The notes under the pieces are model-generated. The model saw only the letters and a program-made list of their open reading frames with translations, ran no database searches and had not been told where the DNA came from. Shown in pieces: positions 43,582-55,129 of a DNA stretch of 64,000 nucleotides (the first letter of the stretch is position 1; the number at the start of each line of letters is the position of its first letter). Both the position numbers and the translations under genes were made by a program. The stretch is from Isoetes taiwanensis (Eukaryota; Streptophyta; Lycopodiopsida; Isoetales; Isoetaceae). The DNA lies in assembly GCA_021234155.1 (NCBI GenBank), contig JAJEKV010000036.1:11295426-11359425 (forward strand). The letters run 5' to 3'.

Positions 43582-45686
43582 CATGCTTTTTTCCTATTAA
43601 TACTAGATGTAGGCAGAATATTTTGTACAAACACAGCAGTCTTTAAGGCTTCATCCCATACATAATTAGGTAATCCAGAAAATTTCAACATAGATCTCAC
43701 AGCATTAAGCAAGATCCTGTTCTTTCTCTCAGCTACACCATTTTGTTGAGGAGAATATCTGCAAGTTAATTGTCTCCTAATTCCATGGTTAGCACAAAAA
43801 GCTTTGAATTCATATGATAAATACTCACCTTCTCTGTCACATCTTATACATTTGATTTTCCTTCCTGTCTCCAGTTGAGCTTCTGCTAGCTTCTGCTACA
43901 AACATTTTTAGAGCTTCAAAACCTTTATCTTTGGTCTTTAAAAGGTAACATTTAGTTCTTTTGCTGAAATCATCAATAAAAGTCATAAAATATCTATTTC
44001 CTGCCATACTTGTTATATTCAGAGCCCACAGAGATCTGTGTGAATAAGATCCAATATTCCCTTTGCCCTTTTAAATGTTCTCCTAAAAGGTAACCTTGTC
44101 TGCTTACCAAGCATATATCCTCCACACAACAGTTTTGCACTTTGTTCCTTTATTGTGGATATCAGTCCTTTTTTTGCTAACACTTCTATATTTGCAGAGT
44201 TTGTATGACATAACCGAGTATGCCAGGTTTTAATTGTAGCACATTCAACATTATTCAAACTGATAGATTGCTCAAATTTAAGGCCAAACAAATTGCCAAC
44301 TCTTTTGCCAATAAATTTTATTTCATTATCGAGAAAGATTTTACAATCAAGTCTTTCAAAGACCACCTTGTATCCAAGGTCAACTAATTGACAAATGGAA
44401 ATTAGATTCCTTCCAAGTCCTGGCACACAAAGCACTTCTCTAAGTTTAACAGCTTTTCCATCTAGGTCAAACAATTCTAACACTCCCGATCCTTCAATTT
44501 TTCGCAAAGCACCATCACCTAACTGCACATGTCCAGCTCCAGCTCCTTTGCATTCTTTGAGCAAACTTGAATCACATGTCACTGTTTTTTCAGCTCTCGA
44601 ATCTAAAATGATAAACTTGTTACAACTCTTGTTTAATGCATTTGAAACATAAAAGATCTGACCAGGGCTTACCTCTGTTGTTTCATCAGCTTCATCCTCT
44701 TCACTTGAATTGGTTTCTACAATATTCATCTCAAGATTCCTTCCTTTGACACTGCTATTTGATTTTGCAAAAGTGCCTCGATTATTTGAGTATCTTTCCT
44801 TGCCTTTTCCCCTTTCTGAAGTCCCCTTTGGACTAGGACAACTTGCTGCTATGTGGCCTTTGCCATCACAATTAAAGCATCTAATGCTTTTCCTTACATT
44901 AGGACATTCAGCCCTTAAATGTCCATACTTATTACAACTGTAGCATGACCCTCTCTTTTCTTTAAAGTTTCCCCTTTTTTTAGCCTTACCAGCATACAGT
45001 ACTTTTGGAGAATGCTCCTCATCTTCAATGCTTACACCTTTCTGCTCAAACTCAGTCCTAATCATTTGGACTGCATGCTCCTTTGTGCGTGCAACATTCC
45101 TGAGCAGGGTAGCAAGCTGGCTATTATGTGCCACAGATCTGGCCAAAGACAATATTTGATATTGTTCATTAAGAATAACACCTGCTCCTTCCAAATCTGC
45201 AATAATGGAATCAAACTTTTCTAAATAATATGTCAAATTATCTTTCTCATACAATTTCAACTTCCTGAATTGCTTCTCCAAAACATCTATCTGTTATGAA
45301 GTCTTTACTTCATATTGATTTATTAAATACTCCCACATTTCTTTTGGATTCATACCTCTCAATTTTAGCTTGATGGCAGCTCCAACCTTGCTTGTGATAA
45401 TTGCATGTGCTTCCATCACCTTTAACTCATCAACAGGTCCAGGAGTTAGTCTAGAAACTACAGTTGATCTATTACCTCCACCTCCTTCTGTTCTGGACTC
45501 TTGGACTGTGCTTTCACTTGATTCTGCCACATAGTTTGCCACCTTTGCATTGTCTCCTTCAATCAGATACCATAAGTTCTCAAATTCAAGTACCTGTCTT
45601 ATTCCCTGTTTCCAAATCTGAAAGCCATTATTACCTTTGAAAACATCAATAGATGTTAGCAAATTAGCACCAAAACGAGTTGACAT
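43582..45686 (-). pseudogene. Copia gag, protease and integrase N-terminal half
   Basis: Leftward from 45686: a gag start (FGANLLTSIDVFKGNNGFQIWK), an in-frame TAA at 45294, then the rest of gag with two zinc knuckles (CYSCNKYGHLRAEC, CFNCDGKGHIAASC; near 44870-44950). The protease region has LDSRAEKTVTC where Copia proteases read D-S/T-G, so the active-site glycine is replaced. The pre-integrase domain has WHTRLCHTNSANIEVLAKKG, and integrase begins at about 44020. After frame changes it continues to QLTCRYSPQQNGVAERKNR and ends at the insert boundary near 43582. Stops, frameshifts and the changed protease site show a dead copy. Confidence 0.88.
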
Positions 45687-45697
45687 CTTTAATATTT

Positions 45698-45710
45698 GGC
45701 TCTGATACCA
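45698..45710 (-). promoter_or_regulatory. Copia primer-binding site (tRNA-iMet type)
   Basis: On the minus strand TGGTATCAGAGCC follows the LTR end after one base. It matches the complement of the 3' end of plant initiator methionine tRNA, the usual primer of Ty1/Copia elements. It fixes the element's orientation. Confidence 0.92.
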
Positions 45711-45711
45711 A

Positions 45712-46202
45712 TGAAGAAAAATAGTCTAGATAGATATTGTCCCAACACCTTTAATCACACTTAAGAACAAGATAGAAATGCATATCAAATTCTAAACGTG
45801 TTCATATACTTTAATAACCATTGGTTGCTACAGTAGTTTTATTGTTCATATGGGATTAACTCGATCACTGTAGCATTAGATATTTAACTCCCAGAGCCCA
45901 AGCTTTGATTGATTCAACTATATCGGCACCATACAATGCAAAACCTCTAATCAAAATGATTCATTCTCCTTGTTTTTATATTAATCGATCCAGCTCAAGT
46001 GCCGGACTGATCTCTGCAATGCCGGACCGATAGGCCTTCAATTGTCATTTTGCTATTGCTTAATATTTTAAGCAATATCTCCCTATAATTGAATAAGGAG
46101 CTAGTTTCAATGATCATGCTCTAGATCATTGCCTGATTTCAACACTCAAGTTATGATGATGCCACAACATTGAGCAAATATTACATGATCTTTTTTCTCA
46201 CA
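45712..46202 (-). repeat. Copia 5' LTR (491 bp)
   Basis: Direct copy of the left LTR lacking the 150-bp block and a short aggcaggcttatccgaaaaat segment. CTAAG follows at 46203-46207. It is the promoter-bearing LTR for the leftward element. Confidence 0.93.
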
Positions 46203-46207
46203 CTAAG

Positions 46208-47441
46208 GTTTTGAGGGAATATCGAACCTCTATACGACTTTGCCTACGATTTTAGAATATAAAATACGGGGGCTCGAACCTCTATTAAAATAAATCAATG
46301 TCCTAATAAGACTACTTTAACCAATACACCCTGTGAGCTAATGTGATTATTTTTTATCTTGAATCTATGTTTTTTTTTTCATAACAACCCATTCAATTGT
46401 TTTAGAGATATATAGTCTATGGTTTCAGGAGTTGTTATTTTTTACATCCATATCAAGGAACCCCTATTATGTTGCTACATATTGGAATTAGAAGGGGATC
46501 TTATATTTAGAATGCTTAAGGGGGCTGCTGGCAGCCCCCTTCTTTCCTGCATGATAGTCTTTCTTGCATGATAGTAATGAAAGTTGCTAATTTTAAAATA
46601 AAATTCTATTATTGGATCAATGTTGTATTGAAAATCATGGCAGTGGCTGTCAATCCCTGAGAAATGGAGCCAGCTAAGCGTTTGACCCTATCAAACTCCT
46701 GGTTGTAAGGCTAGGATGAATCAAGGAGGCATATACTATGGAATATTCCTACATCTAGTGGCTGGGAACGCATGAGAGCGTTCATCAATGATAATGAGTA
46801 TGGCTTCTATTGCGGTGCTTCATTTGCCACACCATCAAAAGATTTACCCGAGTGCTCAACAGAGTTCTTTTGTAGGTAAGCAAACCCTTAAGCAAAATGG
46901 TTGTGTCTTCTTGCCGTGATTCAAACAGGCTTACACGTGGCATCTACTCTATTCAAGAATAGAAACTGGCTAGACCATTCTAACGTACAACATGTCCTTT
47001 GCTATTGATTCTTTGTTTGATGCCATTGAAGTCAAAAAATCGTTGTTCTTGGCATGGTAGGGGCATCTGGCCACTTCCATCAACCGGTTGCACCTCCACG
47101 CACTCCTAATGCCAATAGGTGGCCAGATGCCCCTACCGCGCCAAAGATCCATGCTTGCCGCCCATATTACAGCAAGCATCGTGTATTATTGAAGAATGCA
47201 ATCAATGCCATGGAATCGATAGCATTCTAGAAACAAAATTACGGCATGAACTAGGGTGGTTTTCTATGGATCTGTCGGATTTAAAAGTCAGAAATTACAT
47301 GAATTGGAACCCAACTGTTTCTTTCACATGGAGCAGACGACCTGAAGGAATGACAGCTTTAATATTTTCTGGCTAAGACAAAATCCAAGTATGTTTATCT
47401 AGTGGGAGAGAAGAATCCACTAGCATTCGCTATAGAGAACC
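46208..47441. other. Intergenic, no gene; small inverted repeat at about 47053-47141
   Basis: gtaggggcatctggccac (about 47058) and its inverse gtggccagatgcccctac (about 47121) form a hairpin with a 45-base loop. No convincing coding frame in the rest. It may be a foldback scrap. Confidence 0.55.
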
Positions 47442-47666
47442 ACTACAAGAGAATAAACAATCTTAGTCACTACTTTCATCATTTATTTGTTTAAAATCAC
47501 ACTTCCAATTTTTTTAGATTTCAATACAATAAGTGACGGTAGCTATTGACAGTAGCTATCGTCCCTATAGCATCACCAATAATGACAATTGTAGTATTAT
47601 ATTTTATAGCATTATAGTGGCATAATAGTAGCATTTGTAACATCATCTATAGTTGCAGTTATAATA

Positions 47667-48200
47667 TCATGCATTTTGTCCTTGTAGTGCCATAATAGGA
47701 ACTTCTTCTTTTTTCTTCATTTCATTGGCTGCACTTTTAATTCTATCATTCAAGTCATCCTTTTGCTTATCTAACTCAGCAATCAATGGGTTGATGATAG
47801 AATAGTCCACTTCTTTCTCAACCTTTGCTATAACATTTTTCTTTGTTTTAACCACAAACTACTGCCAGTTAATCTTTTGTCCTCTCACATGCAAAGTGGA
47901 TGCCCGTGCAAAAAACTTCCCGGTCTCTCCAACACAAACATCGCTTCTTTGGTAACACCTTCTGTAGATGTTCATAAACTGGTCCACAAATAGTGGATTC
48001 ATTCGACTAGACTTGTAAATTTGCTTATTACCCACCAATTTTACACAGCCAAATATTTTGCTTATCTCATCTTCAGCCACATCTGCCTTTCTTACATCTG
48101 AAGAGGTCATGTCACCAGAAGGCAATACAGATGTGTCAAACATCCTCCTTGCTTCTTCTTCGTCTATGGTCACCTTAGGTTGAGTTTTCTTTGTTCTCAT
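47667..48200 (-). pseudogene. Leftward gene of CACTA-3, unknown, one in-frame TAG
   Basis: A single frame from 48200 to 47667 interrupted only by TAG at 47859. It encodes a basic start (RTKKTQPKVTIDEEEARRMF), an EDEISKIFGCVKLVGNKQIY segment, FVDQFMNIYRRCYQRSDVCV, and, after the stop, a charged probably coiled segment (ELDKQKDDLNDRIKSAANEM). The stop fits CAG to TAG. Unrecognised; it may be a CACTA accessory protein, or the last exons of one, because its end lies at the element terminus. Confidence 0.45.
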
Positions 48201-48239
48201 TCTATCCCTACAATGAAATTATATATTAGTCAAAGTTTT

Positions 48240-48800
48240 TCAATTGCTTGCAAAAACTAAACCATCCAAATCATAGCACTAAGTGTTTAGCAATGAACTG
48301 CTACATTTTACAAACAATTACTAATTGTCAGCACCACTAGTCAACTATAACCTATTGTCTGCAAAATAGTAAATGATTAGCATATCATGCTAAATAACAA
48401 CTCTCTTGTTAACTTATTGAACTTCATTTTCTTAGCAACGGGTGCTAATAACACATTGAGCTTGCAAGTGTAGCACCAAATTTGCGTTGGTAAAGTAACC
48501 TGCTACTTAGCAACTGTTGCCTCCAAACATAGAACCAAATCACTAATTCGTACACAGAACATACTAACTTGCAAGTACTACCTGCGAAACTTAGTACCAA
48601 TATAACCTGTTAGTATAATTTGTTAAATGGCAGATGTTGCCTACAAATATAGTACCAAATGCTTAACTTATTAGCATCACCTACTAACTAGAAAGTACCA
48701 TCTGCAAGACATAGCATCAAACAAACTTGTTCGCATAATCTCATGTCATCTCACAAAGTTGTGAACTTGCACGACCAAACATTACTGCACTATACTTTCT
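48240..48800 (+). repeat. Diverged short tandem-like repeats in CACTA-3
   Basis: Variants of actaact-gcaagtac-acctgcaaaacatagtaccaa recur every 50-110 bases (for example around 48465, 48520, 48575, 48640 and 48690). They are old and strongly diverged, with no coding frame. Confidence 0.55.
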
Positions 48801-49120
48801 GCAGATGCCAAACCAAAAAAAAAAAATCCTACTCGAAATATCACAGTAATAAAGAGATGAATCAAAGCGAGATGGAATGCTCACATGTATTGCTATATTT
48901 AAATCATTTATAATGTCATCACGAGCGATATAATAGTGTCAGCTATAGCATCACCTGTATTGCTATAATTAAATGACTTATAATGTCAATACAGACGTCA
49001 TTCTTTATATCATCCTCTCTAACATGATTCGTATCAGATTTAGCATCATTGTTGTATCATCTTTCTAACATGATTAGTATCAGATGTAGCATCATTGACA
49101 GTGCCACATATAATACCACA

Positions 49121-50188
49121 TGGAAAACCTAGGTTACTCCAAAGAGCCATTAAAATAATATACACGCCCGATGATGCATGTAATGTCAATTTCTCTCACG
49201 CCTACAACAATATATTGCAGCCTAGAAACATATACCATCATGCAAGCCATCAGGAGAACAACTTGGAGCTCGTTCGTACAACATTAATGAAACAAAAAAT
49301 AATGTCAATAAAGAAATCATTTGAAGCTAGACCTGAATCATCGGCAACAACCTTCTTTTCCTTATAAATCTCGCACCAGGACAAATTTCAAATATGTTGT
49401 TGGACACCCATCTTTAAAATGTTGCACATGATAGCTCCATCTCCTATGGAGCTTCTAGTGGATGCCCAGCCTTTGGATCTAAGAATATTCCCATGCATAT
49501 ACCCTCTCCGGCATTCTAGCTCTACACCTAAGCATTGGATGGGGTCGAACGCTTAGGTGGCTCTATTTCTTACGGGGTTTGGCAACCATTGCATATAATT
49601 TCAATATAACCTTGACTCTAGAATAGAATTACACTAAAATTAGAATGCAATCCCTTAAACATAGAGGCATGCTATATTGGTATCGTGCAAACCTCCGCCA
49701 CAAGATTGATTATATGCCTCAAATTTCCGAGCTGCCAAGTTTTGCCTCCACTACATTAGACTGCCACTAGCAAATACAAGCATACATATCATCATGTTGA
49801 AGCTCGAAGAAGAAGAAGGAAGCGAGAAAGAATTTACATCTTTTATTACTTGTGAACCTAAGGCATAAGCATCAAGCAGTGACTCCAAATGAAATTGGAA
49901 GCTAAGCCACAACCTAACTGTACAAGCCAGGAAATTCCACAGCTCCATGAATGGCTTTGAAAGTGCAAAAGAGCTCCACAGTGTTGCGGAAGTATTTGCT
50001 GAGTCAGCAGCAGCAACATCATCAATCCATGTCAGCAAGAAGCCAAGGAAAAAAATCTGACGGACAGGCTGAACCGCATCTTGCAGTTACAGAATCCCCA
50101 TTCCACACATTCCACAATAAGAGAATTGTTGATTTTGTAGCCACGGCAAGGGCTATTCTTACCTTCTTGCTATCAATAAATATCATTC
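49121..50188. other. No gene recognised
   Basis: Between the CACTA-3 remnant and the giant inverted repeat. Short frames on both strands carry no motif. The final 28 bases (attctgggaaaggactcgcg and onward, 50189-50216) duplicate an internal part of the next element (51070-51102), so the edge of that element may lie here. Confidence 0.45.
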
Positions 50189-50699
50189 TGGGAAAGGACT
50201 CGCGAGAGACACAAAAGTATACAATGTATAAGAAGAGAGAGGGGTAGCCGAACATAGGAACAATATCGGACTACCCCAAAAAAAGAAAATGTGCTAAGGC
50301 ATGATAAGAGGGCAATGGCGACAAGTTCTCATCGGGATAAAAAACCCCGCCCTTTCGGGTTTTCGAGGAAAACCCTAATGAGAAATGGTCGCCACCAACC
50401 TCGAATGTGGTGCCTAGAGAGCAGAGAAACCGGACGAGCGCGAAGGCAAACCGAAAGCACGACCCCAAACAACCGCGAAAAAACCCCATGTAACAACGAG
50501 GATGACGAACGGAAACCAAAGGGGACCCCAAAAAAGCCGGTGGAAGATAGCGAAATCCTCAGAAGACCAAAAACTCAAAAAACACCAGAAAAGAGTCGAG
50601 AAAACAAGCCTAGCCATAAAAAAGAATCCGCATCAAGAAAGCCGGAAGAGATAAGGCATAAAAATCGGCATTTAAAAAGAGCGTAACAAAAAAAGATAG

Positions 50700-52205
50700 C
50701 GTCACCGACAAGGTGGAAAAAGCATCACCCAGCGGGTGGAAAACATGACATATAAAGATGCATCACCCTCAAGGTGGAAATAACAAAGATCGCCGCAGTT
50801 TTTAGAAAAACACAGAAAAATGCCAAGGAAACAGCAACAAGGCAAAAGCGACACCCACAAGTGAAAAACAACAAAAAGAGCAAGGACCAATACTAATACA
50901 AATGAAAAAGACGTACACGCCCACGCAGTAGGGTGGGAAGGGAGGGAAGCTACGAGCACGAAGAAAATGCTGCTGTGAGAAGACGCCGATAACCGGCCTG
51001 AGAATGGAACTAGCCTAATATAGGGGCTCGTCCTTTCCCAGAATGGCGATCCGATGGCTCGGATCGATGGGATTCTGGGAAAGGACTCGCGAGAGACACA
51101 AAACCGGCCGACTACCAAAGGACTTCCTTAACTATAAACCCAGGCGCAGCGAAACCTCCAAGTGTTGAGTAGGGTCGCAGCGACATTTGTGTGGAAGGAA
51201 GAGTGGAGAGAGCGAAGACGACAAAAAAGGTGAATCAAAATCAAATCGAAATCCAAAGCGCAAGATAGAACTCCAAGTCAAGAATGAGGAGAAGTGCCCC
51301 AACCCCTCCCCAAAGATCCGGCCCGAGATACCGCGAAAAAACGTCGAAGGAGCACTACTAGATCATGACAGAAGAGGGTTGTAGACTAGGTAAAGTGACG
51401 GATTAAAAATAAAGCTAGGGCCATATATAGGGTCTGAAATACTAAAGCAAAAGACAATAGTGGACATGATAAAGGAACCAAAAAACGTAATGACAATCTA
51501 AAGGGACATGATAGAAAAATAAGAACGCTGTTGAAATGTAAAATATAAAAAAGACGCCGAATGATAGGGCCGAATGAATGTGCATGACGGCGAAGCGGCA
51601 AGCTGCACAACAACTCAAATCGATGTGAGCGCTTAGTAATGAGGAAATCAACAATACATGAAAAGAGATAGCATCACCCGGAGGGTGGAGAAAAGCCACC
51701 ACCCAAATGGGTGGAAGAAAAACCGGGATAAATACAAATTCGCGCCCTCATCGGGGGAAAGAAACAACGCCACCCACAAAAATAGTCCAAGAGAAACTCA
51801 TGTCACAAAATTGCAAAAACGCAATATCCGCACACATCTAATCATAGCGAAATAGCAAATATGATAAATAATAATAGCACAATGCACGATGATATCCCAA
51901 TACACGCGTGAACAAAGAGCTCAACGGTTAGCTAGAAATGTATGCCCGACAAATGATGCATAAGGATAGCATAATGCACAATGCACAATGAACAAAGATC
52001 ACCCGCAGATGGAAATAGCATCACCACCATGGTGGAAAAAAGCGGCACCCAATTGGATAACGATCATGTAAAAAGAAATATGCATTGCAAAATAATGCTA
52101 GACAATGGTATTTACAACATCACTAAAGATAATAAATAGACATGAATGTCACCATCACGGTGGAAATAAACAAAGACCACCAAACAAAAAATGGTCCATA
52201 AAAAA
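50700..52205 (-). repeat. Hairpin motifs, left arm
   Basis: On the minus strand the form is TTCCACC, a loop of about 4-8 bases, then GGGTGATGC or GGTGACGC. Copies lie near 50700-50725, 50726-50747, 50759-50785, 51670-51690, 51698-51716, 52008-52025, 52028-52045, 52046-52064 and 52146-52165. Each can form a stem of five to seven pairs. They are mirrored in the right arm. Confidence 0.8.
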
Positions 52206-52619
52206 GCGCGACATCTAGAGAAGGATAAAGCATCAATGTAAAACCATAAAAAAGAACATCAAGAACACGAAAACTAAAAGTGGCCATTAGAATGTGCCCA
52301 ATATAACAGCTTGCGTATAAACTACGTAATACACGCCATGCCTAGATAAAGAGAAGCATAAAAAGGAAAAAATGATCAAATATAAACCCATGTCCGACAA
52401 CAACGTGGACACCCCATATCTTTAAAGAGAAGCATAAAAATGAAAGATAATCCAATATACACCCATGTCGGAAAATCTCAATGCAAAGGCTAAACGCAAT
52501 ATGCATCCTATCTAGATAAAGCCAAATAGCAAATATGCCAAAGATGATAAAGCCAAATAGCAAATCGCCAAAGATATATAATGAGCATACCAAATAGAAA
52601 AGATCCACTACAAGTGAAA

Positions 52620-52975
52620 AAAACCCTCAATAGACGGCTAGAACCGCCAGTGTGGAGTTGGGTCGCAAAGCACATAGCGGGAGGAGAAGAAGAGGGCCAA
52701 CGACCGTGGAGCGCGACATCATGTGGAACCCCCGAGTGGCGTACCGAGGCCCCGCCGCGACGAAAGCGTAATGAGCCCATATCGAACGGATTTGGTTTAA
52801 AGCAAGAAGATACACCGCCACCACCTCCAAGCAATCGGATAGGATAAAGGACGCATTGAGGAAGGAGAGGCGAAAAAGAGGGTCGCCAGAGGTGCGTATG
52901 GATAATGACAAGGCATGCAAACGAAGGCAAGCGAGCTAAAGAAATCGTGATGAGCACGGGCAAGTGGGTCTCGCT
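52620..52975 (-). pseudogene. Tyrosine recombinase C-terminal relic, left arm
   Basis: Read leftward it matches the other copies: ISLARLPSFACLVIIHTHLW, then a low-conserved block, then in changing frames the region that corresponds to PF-YG-H-S-F-R in the recombinase at 59.66-60.65 kb, then the final strand and tail. The upstream half with the first catalytic arginine is absent; sequence before about 52975 is unrelated to the recombinase. Several frame changes, so it is a relic. Confidence 0.6.
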
Positions 52976-53642
52976 TTGGAATGGCGGGGGGAGAAAGGGA
53001 ACCAGGGTCCAAGAGTCCGTTCAAGCGAGAGGGAAGCCGCGCTGACGACGAAACCGCCAGCGAAAGCGAGCCGTGGAGAAAAAAGCGGTTGAAGAAGAAG
53101 AGCCGAAAAGCACCGCTATGGATTCGGTGATCGTACCAATGACCCGAAAAAGGGAAGGACATTAGAGAACAAAAACAATGATAAGAAAAGGACGCCGCCA
53201 CGATGATGAATCGGGCGAAGCGCCCCAAGATGCCAACGAGAATGGCAACAAGGCGATGAAAAAATAAACCACGTTAATGCGTACAATGCACATATGATAT
53301 GAATGCAGATCACGAACGTATGTCCGTGGATAGTTGATGATAAACAAAAATTGGCGTGCAAAAATAGCTAAATAGCAAATACGATGTATAATGGTAGCAC
53401 AATGTATAATGTATATTTTAAGCCCAAGCATAAATACGAGAAAAGAGGAATGCAAGCCAATGAACCAATCCACGAGAAAACAAGCACAGCCAAGAGCCCA
53501 ACGGCCAGAGAAAGTGTAAAACACGATCTCCTTAATAACAACCTGAACAATGCTAGAAGCCCCCAAACCCACATCAGATTATATGCCGACAGAAAACAGA
53601 ATACAAAAAAATGATCGAGCGAGCAGAGCAAAACAATGGACG

Positions 53643-54383
53643 AAGCTCCCCATAACGGATATACAATAGGAAAATACGACAGGAAGACGAAACCGACGAG
53701 GTGAATAGGGTTCAAAGGAGAAATATAGTGCAAAAGAGCTCGCAAAGGCAAAAACATGACAAAGTGCAAAAAACCATGGCAAAAAGAAGAATCGGAATGA
53801 GTATAAGGAAGTGCCAAATGCAATATATGCATAAAAAGCACAGTATACAAATGACGGTAATACTAAGGTCCGTTCGGGGTAGCATAGGAGAAATGTGTGG
53901 TGAAGCGTAAGACAAATACCATATGCATAAAGCCATGAATAAAGGCCTCAATAGGAAAAACAAACTTGGGCAAACGAGGGATCTTAGATTGAGGAAGAGA
54001 ATGTAGACATACCAAAGACTCACAAGCAAAAAGAATGGTCGAGAAGGAAACAAACTAAAAGTTAATTCGAGCACAAGGAAACGAAAAAGGAGGCGTAACT
54101 TAAAAACGATAAGCCCAAGGAAACAACGATAGGCCACGAAATAAAGTAAAAATGCGACGGAACATAAACAAATAGATCAACCGAACAACCTGCATAATCG
54201 TTAAAGAGTGCGGGGCATCAAAAACAAGATAAACCACAAATGCAAAAATAAAATCCAACAACTATGGGAAACCAAGAATGTAGAAGATAATACCACCGAA
54301 TAACGTTATACCACCCGATAATAAGCATAATATGGAAACTAGGTTGAGACACCGTATATATAGGAAAAAAGCAAATTCAAATT
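53643..54383. other. Unique part of the inverted-repeat spacer
   Basis: No counterpart in the right arm. The part near 54265-54375 (gaagataataccaccgaata, ggttgagacaccgtatatat) is related to the repeats at 62.2 and 63.0-63.4 kb. No gene was recognised, only long frames with a composition typical of T-rich DNA read on the minus strand. Confidence 0.55.
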
Positions 54384-54712
54384 AGCTTCGCTTGCCTTCG
54401 TTTGCATGCCCCGTCATTATCCTTCGCACCTCTGGCAGCCCCTCTTTTTCGCCTCTCCTTCCTCTCTCGTCCTTTATCCTATCCGGTTGCTTGGAGGTGG
54501 TGACGGTGTATCTTCTTGCTTTCAGCTTAAATCCGTTCCAGTATGGGCTCATTACGCTTTCGTCGCGGCGGAGCCTCGGCGGTACGCCACTCGGGGGTTC
54601 CACATGATCTTTGCATACGCTCCGCGGTCGGCTGGCTCCTCTTCTTCTCCTCCGCTATGTGCTGCGACCCAACTCCACACCGGCGGTTCTAAATTTGTCT
54701 ATTGAGGGTTTT
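54384..54712 (+). pseudogene. Tyrosine recombinase C-terminal relic, spacer copy
   Basis: Duplicates 56253-56580. It begins in ...LPSFACP-like sequence and keeps the block encoding NPFQYG followed, in a shifted frame, by the expected histidine-serine-phenylalanine-arginine region (54541-54570). It also keeps the tail that reads toward DPTPHRRF. Frameshifted. Confidence 0.6.
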
Positions 54713-55129
54713 TTTCACTTGTAGCGGATCTTTTCTATTTGGTATGCTCATTATATATCTTTGGCGTATTTGCTATTTGGCTTTATCATCTTTGGCATAT
54801 TTGCTATTTGGCTTTATCTAGATAGGATGCATATTGCGTTTGGCCTTCGCATTGAGATTTTTCCGACATGGGTGTATATTGGATTATCTTTCATTTTTAT
54901 GCTTCTCTTTAAAGATATGGGGTGTCCTACGTTGTTGTCCCACATGGGTTTATATTTGATCATTTTTTTTCTTTTTATGCTTCTCTTTATCTAGGCATGG
55001 CGTGTATTACGTAGTTATCATAAAAGTTGTTATATTGGGCACATTCTAATGGCCACTTTTAGTTTTCGTGTTCTTGATGTTCTTTTTTATGGTTTTACAT
55101 TGATGCTTTATCCTTCTCTAGATGTCGCG

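Larger units (their letters stand above)
31873..46202 (-). mobile_element. Copia (Ty1) LTR retrotransposon, internally deleted and interrupted by a 10.4-kb insert
   Basis: Two direct LTRs (31873-32522 and 45712-46202) start TGAAGAAAAATAGTCTAG and end with CA, bordered by CTAAG at 31868-31872 and at 46203-46207, a perfect 5-bp target duplication. The element reads leftward: the primer-binding site (tggtatcagagcc on the minus strand) lies just inside the right LTR at about 45698-45710. Gag, a protease region and integrase follow, then after the insert the rest of the integrase joined directly to RNase H. Reverse transcriptase is missing, so the integrase-to-RNase H join marks an internal deletion. 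Order integrase before RNase H is Copia-type. It is non-autonomous and dead. Confidence 0.95.
47442..49120. mobile_element. CACTA-3: decayed CACTA-like remnant
   Basis: CACTACAAGAGAATAAACAA at about 47444 resembles the CACTA-1 terminus (CACTACAAGAGAAG). Subterminal-type motifs (tagcatcacc, gtagctatcg, ttatagca) follow at 47510-47660 and recur at 48900-49110. A leftward gene lies between them, as in CACTA-1. The right terminus was not found, and ccttgtagtg at about 47684 faces the left end but is not followed by a matching triplet. Probably truncated; limits approximate. Confidence 0.5.

Noticed and set aside
43582-44020. Copia integrase fragment as part of the 10.4-kb insert
   Set aside because: It continues the Copia frame order from the right and joins the left fragment across the insert.
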